From an uncultured Anaerolineae bacterium (GTDB lineage Bacteria > Chloroflexota > Anaerolineae > Anaerolineales > Villigracilaceae), in NCBI GenBank assembly GCA_903854805.1, contig CAINXK010000062.1, positions 1-19,815 of the forward strand: a stretch of 19,815 nucleotides of DNA, read 5' to 3'. Positions 6,672-14,774 of the stretch are shown here, one piece after another. Positions within the stretch are counted from its first letter, which is position 1. Every line of letters starts with the position of its first letter. The notes beneath the pieces were generated by a model. It was not told the origin of the DNA and did not search any database. It saw only the letters and a program-made list of their open reading frames with translations. A program made the position numbers and the translations under genes.

Positions 6672-7619
6672 ATGAAACAATCATTTTTCTTCCTGGCCCT
6701 GATCACCTTTACCCTTTTTTCCTGTAGCTCAATACCACCAACATCAAAGACTTCTACGCTCAAAATTGCGGTCATTCCGGTTATTGACACACTGCCCATT
6801 TTTGTAGCCCAGGCAGAAGGCTTATTTGAAAAAAATAATATAAAAGTAGAACTTATTCCGGTAGCATCCGCACCAGAACGAGATCAAATTATGCAAGCCG
6901 GGCAGGCTGATGGCACATTAAACGAAACTCTCGCGGTGATGCTCTTCAACAAGGATAAAGTCCAAATTCAGGCAGTCCGCTATGGGTTGATGGCTACAGA
7001 GAATTCTGGACATTTTTTCATTCTCTCTTCAGCCCAATCAGGGATAAACGATATAACTGGCCTAAAAGGGGTCGAAATTGGTATCTCACAAGGAACAATA
7101 ATAGACTATGTAACGACGCGCCTGCTTGAATCTCAAGGATTCACTCAAGATGAAATCAAAACCATAGCAGTCCCGAAAATCCCCGACCGGATGGCCTTAC
7201 TGGCATCGGGCGAACTTAAAGCTGCCGTTATGCCAGACCCGCTGGCAGCCTTGGCGGTTCAACAGGGAGCGAACATTATCATCGACGATTCAATTAATCC
7301 GAAACTCGGCGCAAGCGTCATCTCCTTTCGAAAAGAATTCTTAGACGCAAATCCAGGAATGATTAAAGCCTTTTTAGAAGCCATAGAAACCGCAGTTACC
7401 CTGATCAATTCCGATCCCGGCAAATATAGCAATCTACTGGCGGAACATAAAATCGTACCACAACCTTTGATCGGCAAATATGTAATACCTAAATTCCCGA
7501 TCAAAGGTGTTCCATCGGAGGCCGAGTGGAATGATGTCCTCGCCTGGGCAAAATCCAGAAGTCTCTTTAGCGCTAATATTTCTTACGCAGATTCTGTCAA
7601 TCCATCATTCTTGCCGTAA
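6672..7619 (+). CDS. ABC transporter substrate-binding lipoprotein, NMT1/SsuA/TauA-like
   Basis: This is the extracytoplasmic binding protein of an importer. The 315-residue product begins with a hydrophobic signal peptide ending in LFSC, giving lipobox cysteine C18. The mature part starts with the family's opening strand LKIAVIPVIDTLPIFVAQAEGLF and continues with GQADGTLNETLAVML, GLKGVEIGISQGT and DRMALLASGELKAAVMPDPLA, the typical two-lobed periplasmic-binding type II pattern. Family members bind nitrate, sulfonates, taurine, aromatic acids or thiamine pyrimidine precursors; I cannot tell which is bound here. AAGGAG at 6656-6661 is ten bases before the ATG. It is first in a three-gene set with the ATPase 38 bases downstream and the permease after it. 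Confidence 0.87.
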   Translation: MKQSFFFLALITFTLFSCSSIPPTSKTSTLKIAVIPVIDTLPIFVAQAEGLFEKNNIKVELIPVASAPERDQIMQAGQADGTLNETLAVMLFNKDKVQIQAVRYGLMATENSGHFFILSSAQSGINDITGLKGVEIGISQGTIIDYVTTRLLESQGFTQDEIKTIAVPKIPDRMALLASGELKAAVMPDPLAALAVQQGANIIIDDSINPKLGASVISFRKEFLDANPGMIKAFLEAIETAVTLINSDPGKYSNLLAEHKIVPQPLIGKYVIPKFPIKGVPSEAEWNDVLAWAKSRSLFSANISYADSVNPSFLP

Positions 7620-7657
7620 ATTCATGGGCGGGACCATATTCTTTTCATAAACATTTT

Positions 7658-8431
7658 ATGATCAAAATAGAATCTCTCATATTTAACTATAAAACAACAC
7701 CGATCTTTGATAATTTCAACTGGCAAGTTCAAAGCGGCGATTTATGGACCATATTAGGACCTTCAGGTTGCGGAAAAAGCACTCTGCTTTCGTTACTTGC
7801 TGGTCTGCTATCACCAATTTCAGGGACCATTAGCGTAAACAACGAGGCTCTTGTCCGTCCCCGCCCGCAAACTGGTCTAATTTTGCAAGATTACGGTCTC
7901 CTTCCCTGGGCTACGGTTGGCCAAAATGCCAGCCTCGGGCTTGAATTACGCAATTTTTACGGAGCAGACGGCGTACATGCACCAAAAAGTTTAGCTGGGG
8001 TAGAAAGTCTTGATTTATGGCTAGGAAAACTCGGCCTTACCTCCGTTGTGAATAAATACCCCGGCCAAATTTCAGGTGGACAACGCCAACGAACAGCAAT
8101 TGCCCGCACGCTTATCTTAAAACCTGATTTACTATTAATGGATGAACCCTTCTCATCACTGGATGCCCCGACCCGCGAATCATTACAGAGCCTAACCATG
8201 GAACTTTTCAAGGAAGAGCAACTGACAGTAATCATGGTAACCCATTCAATCGAAGAAGCAGTCTTGATGGGTCGCAAGATATTACTATTAAATAACCATC
8301 CTAACTGTATTGCCCAAATTATTGAGAATAAGAATGCTGGTACCAACGGTTACCGCGAAAGCAGAGAATACCAGATTTCCTGTAAATATTTAAGAAATCT
8401 GATGAATCCAATCATTGGGCAAGGGCTATGA
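7658..8431 (+). CDS. ABC transporter ATP-binding protein, SsuB/TauB-like
   Basis: This is the nucleotide-binding subunit that drives the importer encoded with it. All core motifs are present: Walker A GPSGCGKST (34-42), Q-loop Q77 (LILQDYG), signature ISGGQ (138-142), Walker B LLLMDEP (158-164), D-loop SSLD and switch histidine H196 (VTHS). An extra stretch of about 20 residues between the Q-loop and the signature (YGADGVHAPKSLAGVESLD) makes the helical domain a little longer than usual. At 257 residues the length is normal for the SsuB/TauB/NrtD group. No Shine-Dalgarno sequence precedes the ATG, although it follows the binding-protein stop by only 38 bases. The stop overlaps the permease start as ATGA. 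Confidence 0.93.
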   Translation: MIKIESLIFNYKTTPIFDNFNWQVQSGDLWTILGPSGCGKSTLLSLLAGLLSPISGTISVNNEALVRPRPQTGLILQDYGLLPWATVGQNASLGLELRNFYGADGVHAPKSLAGVESLDLWLGKLGLTSVVNKYPGQISGGQRQRTAIARTLILKPDLLLMDEPFSSLDAPTRESLQSLTMELFKEEQLTVIMVTHSIEEAVLMGRKILLLNNHPNCIAQIIENKNAGTNGYRESREYQISCKYLRNLMNPIIGQGL

Positions 8432-9183
8432 TTAACCTTCGACGGCGCGATTTACTTCTGGCATCCTTGTCCATCGTCATGGGATGGGAATTTGCAGCAT
8501 TATTGATCAACCGCCCAATATTACCGACACCTACCATGGTTTTCTTGGTATTTTTTCGCGATTTATACAGCGGAGAATTGTTCGGCCATTTCATTGTCAG
8601 CCTATGGCGGGTATTTGCTGGCACACTTTTAGCGATCATCACGGCCGCTCCTGCCGGATTGGTGCTGGGACAATCCAAAAAACTCGGGCAGCTATTTATG
8701 CCCGTTATATACCTTCTTTACCCGATACCAAAAGTTGTCTTTGTGCCAATCATTCTTCTTTTTTTCGGCATCGGTGATACCGCCAAGATCGTTATCATTT
8801 TCATCATTCTTTTCTTTCAGATTCTTGTCCTGGTTCGAGACCAGGCGTCTAATCTTCGGCCAGAATTAATTCAGTCGGTGAAAAGTCTTGGCGCTGGTAG
8901 GCGCGCCTTGTTCAAATATGTTTACTTGCCAGCCAGCTTACCCGCCATTTTTACTGCTATCAGACAGTCAGTTGGAACAGCAGTAGCAGTACTTTACATC
9001 GCTGAGCTTTTTGCCACGAACCAGGGGCTCGGTTATTATATTTATTTTAAAGGCAGCACGCTTCTCGATTACTCAGCCATGTATGCAGGAGTAGTGGCCA
9101 TGAGCTTGTTGGGATTAGGGATGTATTTTCTGGTCAACCAGCTTGAAATCTGGTTATGTCCTTGGCAAGTCTCGGCTAATTGA
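8428..9183 (+). CDS. ABC transporter permease, SsuC/TauC-like
   Basis: This is the membrane subunit of the importer, 251 residues with about six hydrophobic segments. The cytoplasmic coupling loop (EAA motif) is seen at about 146-173, around SVKSLGAGRRALFKYVYLPA, as expected for the BPD_transp_1 family. The conserved ILPTP at 31-35 near the N-terminus and GLGYYIY after the loop are typical of nitrate/sulfonate/taurine permeases. The ATG overlaps the ATPase stop by four bases, so the two are translationally coupled. A single permease gene implies a homodimer. The operon ends just after it at a strong hairpin terminator. Confidence 0.92.
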   Translation: MINLRRRDLLLASLSIVMGWEFAALLINRPILPTPTMVFLVFFRDLYSGELFGHFIVSLWRVFAGTLLAIITAAPAGLVLGQSKKLGQLFMPVIYLLYPIPKVVFVPIILLFFGIGDTAKIVIIFIILFFQILVLVRDQASNLRPELIQSVKSLGAGRRALFKYVYLPASLPAIFTAIRQSVGTAVAVLYIAELFATNQGLGYYIYFKGSTLLDYSAMYAGVVAMSLLGLGMYFLVNQLEIWLCPWQVSAN

Positions 9184-9204
9184 CAATTTGAAAACTTGAT
9201 GTTT

Positions 9205-9253
9205 AAAAAGCAAAGTGCTGTTGAGCAAATGTCAACAGCACCTTGCTTTTTTT
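9205..9253. terminator. bidirectional terminator between the ABC operon and ubiA-like gene
   Basis: The arms 9205-9224 and 9232-9251 pair over 20 positions with a single A-C mismatch (9214/9242) around the loop GCAAATG. The stem is flanked by an A run on the left and T's to 9253 on the right. The two neighbouring genes converge here, so the structure can stop transcription from both sides. Confidence 0.93.
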
Positions 9254-9267
9254 GCACGATACAGTCG

Positions 9268-10383
9268 TTATTTTTTAGCTTTGAATTTATCCATTGCAAA
9301 ACGAACAAGCGCAATTACTAAACCAATACCAAGAGCGATTGCACCTAACCAATTGATGGAAAGCGGAAGCTGAATTGGAAGTTTTTGGAAAAGTGTGTCG
9401 AGCAGAACACCAAGAATGAATAAACCTCCGAACATACGGTTGTGATAAAAACAAAAACCTGAAAACCAAGTTGGCCAATAAATCTCAAAGCCCTTAGGCG
9501 GACCATCTGGGCGTGGTTTGGTGAGTACAATCACCGCATAGAGCGCACGCTGTGCAGCAAATAGAACAAGGAGCATAAAAAGGGAGAAATAGCCGATCGC
9601 AACCAGATAAATCACCACACTATAAGCAATTAAAATAGCAGCAACAGTCGTATATCGGGCAAAGGTTTGGCCAACACGAACCGGAAAAGTACCTACTCCT
9701 TTTTTCTTGTCATCACTTAGCTTGTCTGTGTGCTTCGCCACATTAATACTCGCAACACTCAGGCCGAAAGGTATACCAGCTAAGGCTACCATCCAACTCC
9801 ACTGCCCTGAAAGGACCAGATAAACTCCTGCAATCATAATCGGTCCCCAAATAATGAAAATCGCAAGTTCGCCAAGAGCCCAATATTTCATGGGCCAGGT
9901 GTAGAAGAGTAAAACAAGTGAACCAAAAGCAAACAAACCTATGACGGTTGGATTTAGTTGAGAATACCAGAGTGCATAAACACCTGAAAGAAAAGCGATA
10001 ATACCGCTAACAACAAACCACTGAATCTGCTGACTCTTACTCCAGAATCCTTGAACTAACGGATGCACACCATATTGAGTCCTAAAATAATTATCATTAT
10101 CAACGCCCTTAGAAAAATCAGTATAATCATTTAATAGATTATTTGTACCGTGAGCTACAAACAATCCAAGCGTTACCACCAACCACGGCCAGAATGCAAA
10201 TGCGCCATCCCTCCATGCCAAAAGACCGCCAATGATCGAAGAATAAATCGTAACTGTTGTGACTGCAGAACGAGTCGCGATCAGCCACTTAGAAACAATA
10301 TCCAAGGAATCCCATTCCTGTTTATCATCCATTTTGATGAGTTCCCAGGCAGCTTTGCGCCACATGCCAAAATTAATATTCAT
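9268..10383 (-). CDS. UbiA-family prenyltransferase, MenA-like
   Basis: This polytopic membrane enzyme is predicted to attach a polyprenyl chain to an aromatic acceptor. The first Asp motif is NNLLNDYTDFSKGVD (81-95), with D86 and D89; the second is HTDKLSDDKKKGVGTFPVRVG (218-238), with D220 and D224. Both are needed for Mg-diphosphate binding in the family. The GTFPVRVG tail resembles the TLAVRLG of MenA, which prenylates 1,4-dihydroxy-2-naphthoate in menaquinone synthesis, so that is the best guess. At 371 residues it exceeds typical MenA (about 300), with an N-terminal extension before the first membrane helix and a long C-terminal part containing FCFYHNRMFGG. AAGGAG lies five bases before the ATG. 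No other quinone gene is nearby, so the acceptor is open. Confidence 0.83.
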   Translation of the reverse strand: MNINFGMWRKAAWELIKMDDKQEWDSLDIVSKWLIATRSAVTTVTIYSSIIGGLLAWRDGAFAFWPWLVVTLGLFVAHGTNNLLNDYTDFSKGVDNDNYFRTQYGVHPLVQGFWSKSQQIQWFVVSGIIAFLSGVYALWYSQLNPTVIGLFAFGSLVLLFYTWPMKYWALGELAIFIIWGPIMIAGVYLVLSGQWSWMVALAGIPFGLSVASINVAKHTDKLSDDKKKGVGTFPVRVGQTFARYTTVAAILIAYSVVIYLVAIGYFSLFMLLVLFAAQRALYAVIVLTKPRPDGPPKGFEIYWPTWFSGFCFYHNRMFGGLFILGVLLDTLFQKLPIQLPLSINWLGAIALGIGLVIALVRFAMDKFKAKK

Positions 10384-10410
10384 TGATTCTCCTTTCTATT
10401 TTGATAAAAT
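10383..10410 (+). promoter_or_regulatory. possible divergent promoter for the 47-codon frame
   Basis: On the plus strand TTGATT (10383-10388), a 16-base spacer and TAAAAT (10405-10410) resemble a sigma-70 promoter. The -10 ends six bases before the ATG at 10417, the same spacing as upstream of the HExxH gene. It overlaps the ubiA-like start region on the other strand. Confidence 0.25.
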
Positions 10411-10414
10411 TATA
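10409..10414 (-). promoter_or_regulatory. -10 of the prenyltransferase gene
   Basis: On the minus strand a perfect TATAAT at 10414-10409 (context CCATTGTATAATTTT) precedes the ATG by 25 bases, leaving room for a short leader with the AAGGAG site. The -35 region (TGCAAT or GCAATA, 17-18 bases upstream) is poor. Confidence 0.5.
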
Positions 10415-10416
10415 CA

Positions 10417-10560
10417 ATGGATTTTGTGAAATATTGCACACTCACTGGATTTAATCAAAAGAATGGGCAGACTACACCTGATCTGCCGTTACGCTTGGTA
10501 AGTTTTACCACCAAAGGGACTGCCGAAGTAACTTATTCCCATGATGCATCACGTCGATAG
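10417..10560 (+). CDS. possible 47-residue small protein
   Basis: This is an uncertain short frame divergent from the prenyltransferase gene. It starts MDFVKYCTLTGFNQ, continues through PDLPLRLVSFTTKG and ends in HDASRR followed by TAG. The composition is unremarkable and protein-like: no homopolymer runs, one Cys, mostly polar, and no membrane segment. There is no Shine-Dalgarno sequence, so translation would depend on a leaderless transcript from the promoter-like pair just upstream. I do not recognise any family. It could be chance, since a 47-codon open frame is not rare in such DNA. Confidence 0.25.
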   Translation: MDFVKYCTLTGFNQKNGQTTPDLPLRLVSFTTKGTAEVTYSHDASRR

Positions 10561-10889
10561 CGTACCAAATTTATCACAAGAATAGCGACAATTTGTTATT
10601 CAAAATGCATCTTAATTTCGGAAATTTTCCCCAATTATATCAATTTTATCCGGTATCGATCACTGCTCAATCCACATCTGAACACGATAAAATCTGATAC
10701 CTGTAAATCCACAACAGGACCAATTGGAAAAATCATCATTATCATTTCAATCGTTGTGAACTTGCAAAGATTTGGAATCTCTCACCGCCAGGATGATTCT
10801 CACCCGGTATTCTAGTAGAACGGCAGACATCCCAGAAAAAAAGTAAACTTCCACCAATAATATAAAACCTCGGAGTATTCTCTTCCAGG
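10561..10889. other. intergenic stretch between pfp and the prenyltransferase gene
   Basis: I find no gene here. It holds AT-rich sequence and, next to the phosphofructokinase stop, a hairpin that may be that gene's terminator. A run of seven A's at about 10835-10841 (T's on the minus strand) has no stem beside it. Confidence 0.5.
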
Positions 10890-10891
10890 TT
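10857..10891 (-). terminator. probable terminator of the phosphofructokinase gene
   Basis: On the minus strand AACCT-GGA and TCC-G-AGGTT form an eight-pair stem with one bulged G (plus-strand arms 10866-10874 and 10884-10891). It overlaps the stop codon and is followed by a U-rich stretch, TTTTATATTATT. The bulge and the interrupted U tract make it a moderate candidate. Confidence 0.45.
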
Positions 10892-12086
10892 ATTCGCTGG
10901 TCATGATAAACAAAGGTTTCATTTCAAAGTTTTCGTATTTTGGTCTATATCGGTCTATGTCATAATAATGTTGGACATTGACAATTTTCTTACTTGCGGT
11001 CACTACATCAAGGGGCATATTGTCGTAACGGCCATTTTTCAACACCACCAGTCGACCATGAACTCCCTTCAAGATCAAATCCAAAGCCAGGTTGCCAAAA
11101 GCCATCGGAACTATCGAATCAATCGCATCTGGATCTCCTCCCCGCACCATGTAACCCAATTTTTGCGTGACAACATCTACCGTTTGTCCGCCATTGAATT
11201 TAGGTGAAATTTCTTTTAACTGCGCTGCTACCAAATCACCGATACCCCCCAGCTTGGCGTGTCCATACGCATCAGTTTTGTTCCCCTCGAAAACCATATC
11301 GCCGCCCTCATAAGTTGCCCCTTCCGAGACTAATACTACAGAGTATCGGCTTGGATTAAGCATCCGGTCTTTGCTCAGTAATTCTGTAAGATGCTCTATA
11401 CTAAATTTATATTCTGGAATTACACACCGATTTGCAGCTCCTGCCATAGTAGGAAGTATCGCAGTAAAACCCGCATACCGGCCAAAAACCTCCAAGACAA
11501 GGAAGCGTTCATGAGAGCCAGCCGTTGTGCGCAAGCTATTTGTCAAAGCAATCGTTCGGGTCACGCATGTGCTGAACCCTATACAGTAATCTGTTCCTGG
11601 AACATCATTGTCCATGGTTTTAGGAATTGCTACAACACGAAGACCTTCCTGATACAACCTTACTCCGTAACTAAGCGTATCATCCCCTCCAATTGGGATC
11701 AGGTAATCGATGCCAAGATAATCCAGATTTTTTATCACTTCTGGCGTAAGATCAGACCGCGATTCTGGATATTTTTCCTTTAGGTGTAGTGGAACATCTT
11801 CGCTTTTCATTTTCCCGGGATTGGTACGGGAAGTATGCAAAAAAGTACCTCCGGTACGGCCTGCTCTGTTTACAATTTCCTCGTTCAAAAATTGAAAGTT
11901 ATTGCTATTGTCAGCATTCTTATCCCGAACAATGTCTGTCAATCCCGCCCATCCGCGTCTGATACCGACAACTTTATAACCCTCTCGCAAGGCTCGTATT
12001 GTAACTGCACGGATGGCTGGATTCAAACCTGGAACATCACCACCCCCCGTCAGAATTCCAATCACACCAGGTTTCTTGCTCGCCAT
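10890..12086 (-). CDS. pfp: PPi-type 6-phosphofructokinase
   Basis: The enzyme phosphorylates fructose 6-phosphate at C1 in glycolysis. The fold is clear: GILTGGGDVPGLNPAIR (phosphoryl donor loop), RAGRTGGTFLHTSR, IPIGGDDTLSYG, IPKTMDNDVPGTD with the catalytic Asp, and EVFGRYAGF. Numbered from the first Met of the MMASKK form, the donor site reads G134-G135-D136-D137 and K157 in PKTMDND. In this family Asp at the second position after GG and Lys before TxDND mark pyrophosphate-dependent, reversible enzymes; ATP enzymes have GGDGS and PGTIDND. About 398 residues fits the PPi group better than the 320-residue bacterial ATP enzyme. Two ATGs are adjacent at 12089 and 12086; AAGGAGG (12098-12092) is five bases from the second, which is therefore chosen. 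Confidence 0.88.
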   Translation of the reverse strand: MASKKPGVIGILTGGGDVPGLNPAIRAVTIRALREGYKVVGIRRGWAGLTDIVRDKNADNSNNFQFLNEEIVNRAGRTGGTFLHTSRTNPGKMKSEDVPLHLKEKYPESRSDLTPEVIKNLDYLGIDYLIPIGGDDTLSYGVRLYQEGLRVVAIPKTMDNDVPGTDYCIGFSTCVTRTIALTNSLRTTAGSHERFLVLEVFGRYAGFTAILPTMAGAANRCVIPEYKFSIEHLTELLSKDRMLNPSRYSVVLVSEGATYEGGDMVFEGNKTDAYGHAKLGGIGDLVAAQLKEISPKFNGGQTVDVVTQKLGYMVRGGDPDAIDSIVPMAFGNLALDLILKGVHGRLVVLKNGRYDNMPLDVVTASKKIVNVQHYYDIDRYRPKYENFEMKPLFIMTSE

Positions 12087-12200
12087 CATAGCCTCCTTGT
12101 GGAAAGTCGAAAGGAAGGATTATTTCATTTCAATTTTCTAAAATAATTCATAATGCCAACCAAAACACTTAATCTATTCTATAACTCTTTCTCATATCTT

Positions 12201-12986
12201 TCAACTATTTAATGCATATAGTAATATTCCAGCTGCAACAGCGAGGTTTAAGGATGAGGCCCGCCCACGCATTTTTATTGATACCAAGTCGTCGCATACA
12301 CCCAATTGCTCCGGGAGAAGTCCTTTTTGTTCTGATCCAAGAAGCAAAATCGTTGGGCGATCATCCAGCTTTATTTTTTTATAATCCAGCGCTGCGTGAG
12401 CAGATGTCCCAATAATGCGAATGCCACCTTTTTTTGCCCACTCAGAGAACTCTACAAAAGATGCCATATAAAAAGGTTTCCAAAATATCGCACCCATACT
12501 AGCTCTTACAGAAGAAGGATTATAGGGTTCCACGCCTCCATCTAGCAATAACAAGGCATCGGCACCGACTGCATCAATATTACGGAGTATAGTGCCCACG
12601 TTTCCCGGATCTTGTGGCGTAACAATCGCAACACCAAATTTTAGAGACGAAATATCTTCAATAAAACGGGGTTTCTGCCGAATCAATGCGGCGAGACCCT
12701 GTGGGTTTTCTTTCTCAGCAAATGACTCAAATGCATTTTCCGAAACCTGGATACACCGTACCCCTTTGTTAATTTGCGTTTCCACGAATTGACGCCCATA
12801 TTCACTTTTCAACCGCCCAGGACAATAAAATAGCGCATTAAAATCCCACCCGGCCTCAGCAGCCTCGCTAACATGCAAAATTCCTTCAACAAGAAATAAT
12901 CCGAATTCATCACGTACTTTTTTCTGATGTAACCCCCTGGCCAATTTAATAAGCGGATTTGAAGGACTATTGATAATTTCAGTCAT
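12201..12986 (-). CDS. TrmH/SpoU-family RNA 2'-O-methyltransferase
   Basis: The 261-residue product has the two-domain layout of RlmB/TsnR-like enzymes, which methylate a ribose 2'-OH in rRNA using S-adenosylmethionine. Residues about 27-107 form the RNA-binding domain (EFGLFLVEGILHVSEA; FAEKENPQGLAALI). The SPOUT catalytic domain follows with motif 1 DPGNVGTILRNIDAVGA (N129, R135), motif 2 LLLGSEQKGL (214-223) and motif 3 IKMRGRASSLNLAVAAGILLYAL (237-259), which builds the knotted SAM pocket. GGAAAG lies eight bases before the ATG. It precedes the phosphofructokinase gene on the same strand with a 111-bp gap, so co-transcription is possible. The target nucleotide cannot be named from sequence alone. 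Confidence 0.9.
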   Translation of the reverse strand: MTEIINSPSNPLIKLARGLHQKKVRDEFGLFLVEGILHVSEAAEAGWDFNALFYCPGRLKSEYGRQFVETQINKGVRCIQVSENAFESFAEKENPQGLAALIRQKPRFIEDISSLKFGVAIVTPQDPGNVGTILRNIDAVGADALLLLDGGVEPYNPSSVRASMGAIFWKPFYMASFVEFSEWAKKGGIRIIGTSAHAALDYKKIKLDDRPTILLLGSEQKGLLPEQLGVCDDLVSIKMRGRASSLNLAVAAGILLYALNS

Positions 12987-13015
12987 AAGTTTGTCTTTCC
13001 TTTTATCTTTCGATT

Positions 13016-13048
13016 ATCAAATGATTTGTACTAACCGAGTCATTTGAT
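13016..13048. promoter_or_regulatory. 9-bp inverted repeat in the methyltransferase promoter region
   Basis: The arms ATCAAATGA and TCATTTGAT are exact complements with a 15-base spacer, so their centres are 24 bases apart. The arm nearer the gene runs into a -10-like GATAAT on the minus strand about 27 bases before the ATG. This geometry could be an operator, but no other copy was noticed in the window. Confidence 0.3.
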
Positions 13049-13452
13049 CAGGATTCCGCCTAACGCTGATGCATCATGGTACCTTGAATTTGATACCACT
13101 AGTATCAGCTATCAACGGATTCTCAAGCTCTCACTGAATAGGTTTTTAACTACTTTTGGTAAAAATAGTCAGCCACCATCGTCGTAACTATCTGCTTTCG
13201 TGTCACAGCTTCCCGATTCATGTATTCGGATTTTTATCATCATAATTATAAATGCTTGACCCCTACAAATAGTTGTTTTTTCAAAGTTTATCAAATACTT
13301 ATTTTTGAACACCATTCCAGCTGCGCAACATCATTACCTAGAATCATCCAGCCATGCAAAAACAATGGAACCAGCCATTTTTCACCTTATCATTGAGCTC
13401 ATAGCAATATTCCAAAGAATAAAATCAAAAACAACACCCTTCACCGACGTGG

Positions 13453-13458
13453 TATCAT
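13453..13458 (+). promoter_or_regulatory. candidate -10 for the acyltransferase gene
   Basis: TATCAT in the context GTGGTATCATTAATCC lies 34 bases before the ATG. No good -35 is seen. The G-rich lead-in resembles those before the candidates at 354-359 and 5691-5696. Confidence 0.25.
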
Positions 13459-13492
13459 TAATCCAACTTTTACAGCAGATGAGGCTGCAATC

Positions 13493-14560
13493 ATGTCAAA
13501 ACGAATTGAATACATCGACGTTGCCAAGGGTATTGGCATATTGCTGGTTGTAATGGGGCATAATGATTTCGGCTTGGTATCACCTTTTTTTTATAAACTG
13601 ATCTATGCATTCCACATGCCACTATTTTTCTTTGTCTCTGGCATGTTTTTTAAAGCTGATCTCCCATTTTTGACCCTTTTACGCCGTCGATATGAAACTG
13701 TCCTAAAACCATACATTGTTATCATTTTGTTAATCTATTTCATGACCATCTCTTTTACAAGAATTAATATTGATGTGGCAACAGCCCGGGTTATCAAGGC
13801 GATATATGCAAATGGACATTATATTGATTGGGTTCAGTTATGGTTTTTACCACATTTATTTGCCCTGAATATTTTCGCTTTTATATATGCAAAATTAACC
13901 AGACCAGCCAACACAGTATGGGCTCGCTGGATTATCCTGGCAATATTACAGGCGATCGGCGTAACATTTATCGGAATATTCTGGCCTTTCAATTTAAATA
14001 TAGGTGGACGAAGTTTAACTCTTTTCGGATTGCCTTTTAGTATAGATTTAATTCTGGTGAGTGGATTTTTCTTTATTTTAGGTGCTGAGATAAAAAAGAT
14101 AGTACCTGAAGCTTTTTTTGCATCCCCAATAACATTATTAGGAAGCGTCGCCGGCCTTCTAACCATGGTCTTTTATATTGACCGGACCATTGATTTCAAT
14201 ACACGACTCTTCCAATCATTGCCAATTAATACTCTCGAAGCACTGTTAGGAATTACATTTATTCTTGCCATTTCCAAACAAATAGAAAAAATCCCGATCT
14301 TATCTTCTGGGTTTAGATATATCGGGAAATCATCTCTCGTTATATTAATTTTTCACGTCCCCATTCAGGAAACTTGGGGACTAAAGGTTTTTTATATTTT
14401 CAATAATCAGATTCTTTCATATTGGGTCGCCTATTTTGCCGGAGTCATTTTCCCAATCTTAATTAATTATTTTCTGATCCAACCTAATCCAATCGTTCGA
14501 ACCTGGTTTGGGCAATCAGGATTAGCTGAGAAAGAAAATGTTTCCCGTGCTCAAGGATAA
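13493..14560 (+). CDS. acyltransferase-3 family membrane protein
   Basis: This polytopic protein of 355 residues probably O-acylates a cell-envelope sugar or lipid. The family start is clear: R4-x4-D9-x2-K12-GIGILLVVMGH with the conserved H23, then FHMPLFFFVSGMFF at about 41-54, typical of PF01757 acetyltransferases such as WecH-like and fucose 4-O-acetylase proteins. About ten hydrophobic segments follow, and the C-terminus is a short polar tail (SGLAEKENVSRAQG). GAGG at 13481-13484 sits eight bases before the ATG. The next gene on the strand, 214 bases on, is a large GT-C-like membrane protein, which suggests shared work on surface glycans. The acceptor and acyl donor are not identifiable. 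Confidence 0.87.
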   Translation: MSKRIEYIDVAKGIGILLVVMGHNDFGLVSPFFYKLIYAFHMPLFFFVSGMFFKADLPFLTLLRRRYETVLKPYIVIILLIYFMTISFTRINIDVATARVIKAIYANGHYIDWVQLWFLPHLFALNIFAFIYAKLTRPANTVWARWIILAILQAIGVTFIGIFWPFNLNIGGRSLTLFGLPFSIDLILVSGFFFILGAEIKKIVPEAFFASPITLLGSVAGLLTMVFYIDRTIDFNTRLFQSLPINTLEALLGITFILAISKQIEKIPILSSGFRYIGKSSLVILIFHVPIQETWGLKVFYIFNNQILSYWVAYFAGVIFPILINYFLIQPNPIVRTWFGQSGLAEKENVSRAQG

Positions 14561-14774
14561 AATAAGGAGCTCGAACAACAGGTCCCTAAAACAAAAAGTA
14601 TTTTCTTACTGAACATTTCTTAGGGTCTTTGTCATCTTGGTCTTGCAATTTAAAGACAAGGTAACCGATAGGTTGCCCCGCGAATAAGAGTTTTGGCGGG
14701 AAGTACTTTCCACCAAACATTGCAAAATTAATTTCTTCTTTGTTTGGCTCTTCTGGCAAATACAACAAACAATT

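Larger units (their letters stand above)
12987..13492. other. divergent intergenic region with two inverted repeats
   Basis: The 506 bases separate the minus-strand methyltransferase from the plus-strand acyltransferase and must hold both promoters. I see no gene. ATCAAATGA (13016-13024) and TCATTTGAT (13040-13048) form a 9-bp inverted repeat; its first arm overlaps a GATAAT (13018-13013, minus) that could be the methyltransferase -10. TGATAC-CACTA-GTATCA (13091-13107) is a second palindrome. TTGACC at 13256-13261 has no suitable -10. Confidence 0.5.

Noticed and set aside
10538..13080. Shared 13-base string CCATGATGCATCA (about 10538-10550 and, inverted, about 13066-13080)
   Set aside because: Matches of this length between two places are expected several times by chance in 20 kb counting both strands, and it contains the self-complementary GATGCATC.
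13305..13553. Plus-strand frame of 82 codons before the acyltransferase
   Set aside because: It overlaps the well-supported acyltransferase start in another frame, lacks a ribosome site and shows no familiar motif.
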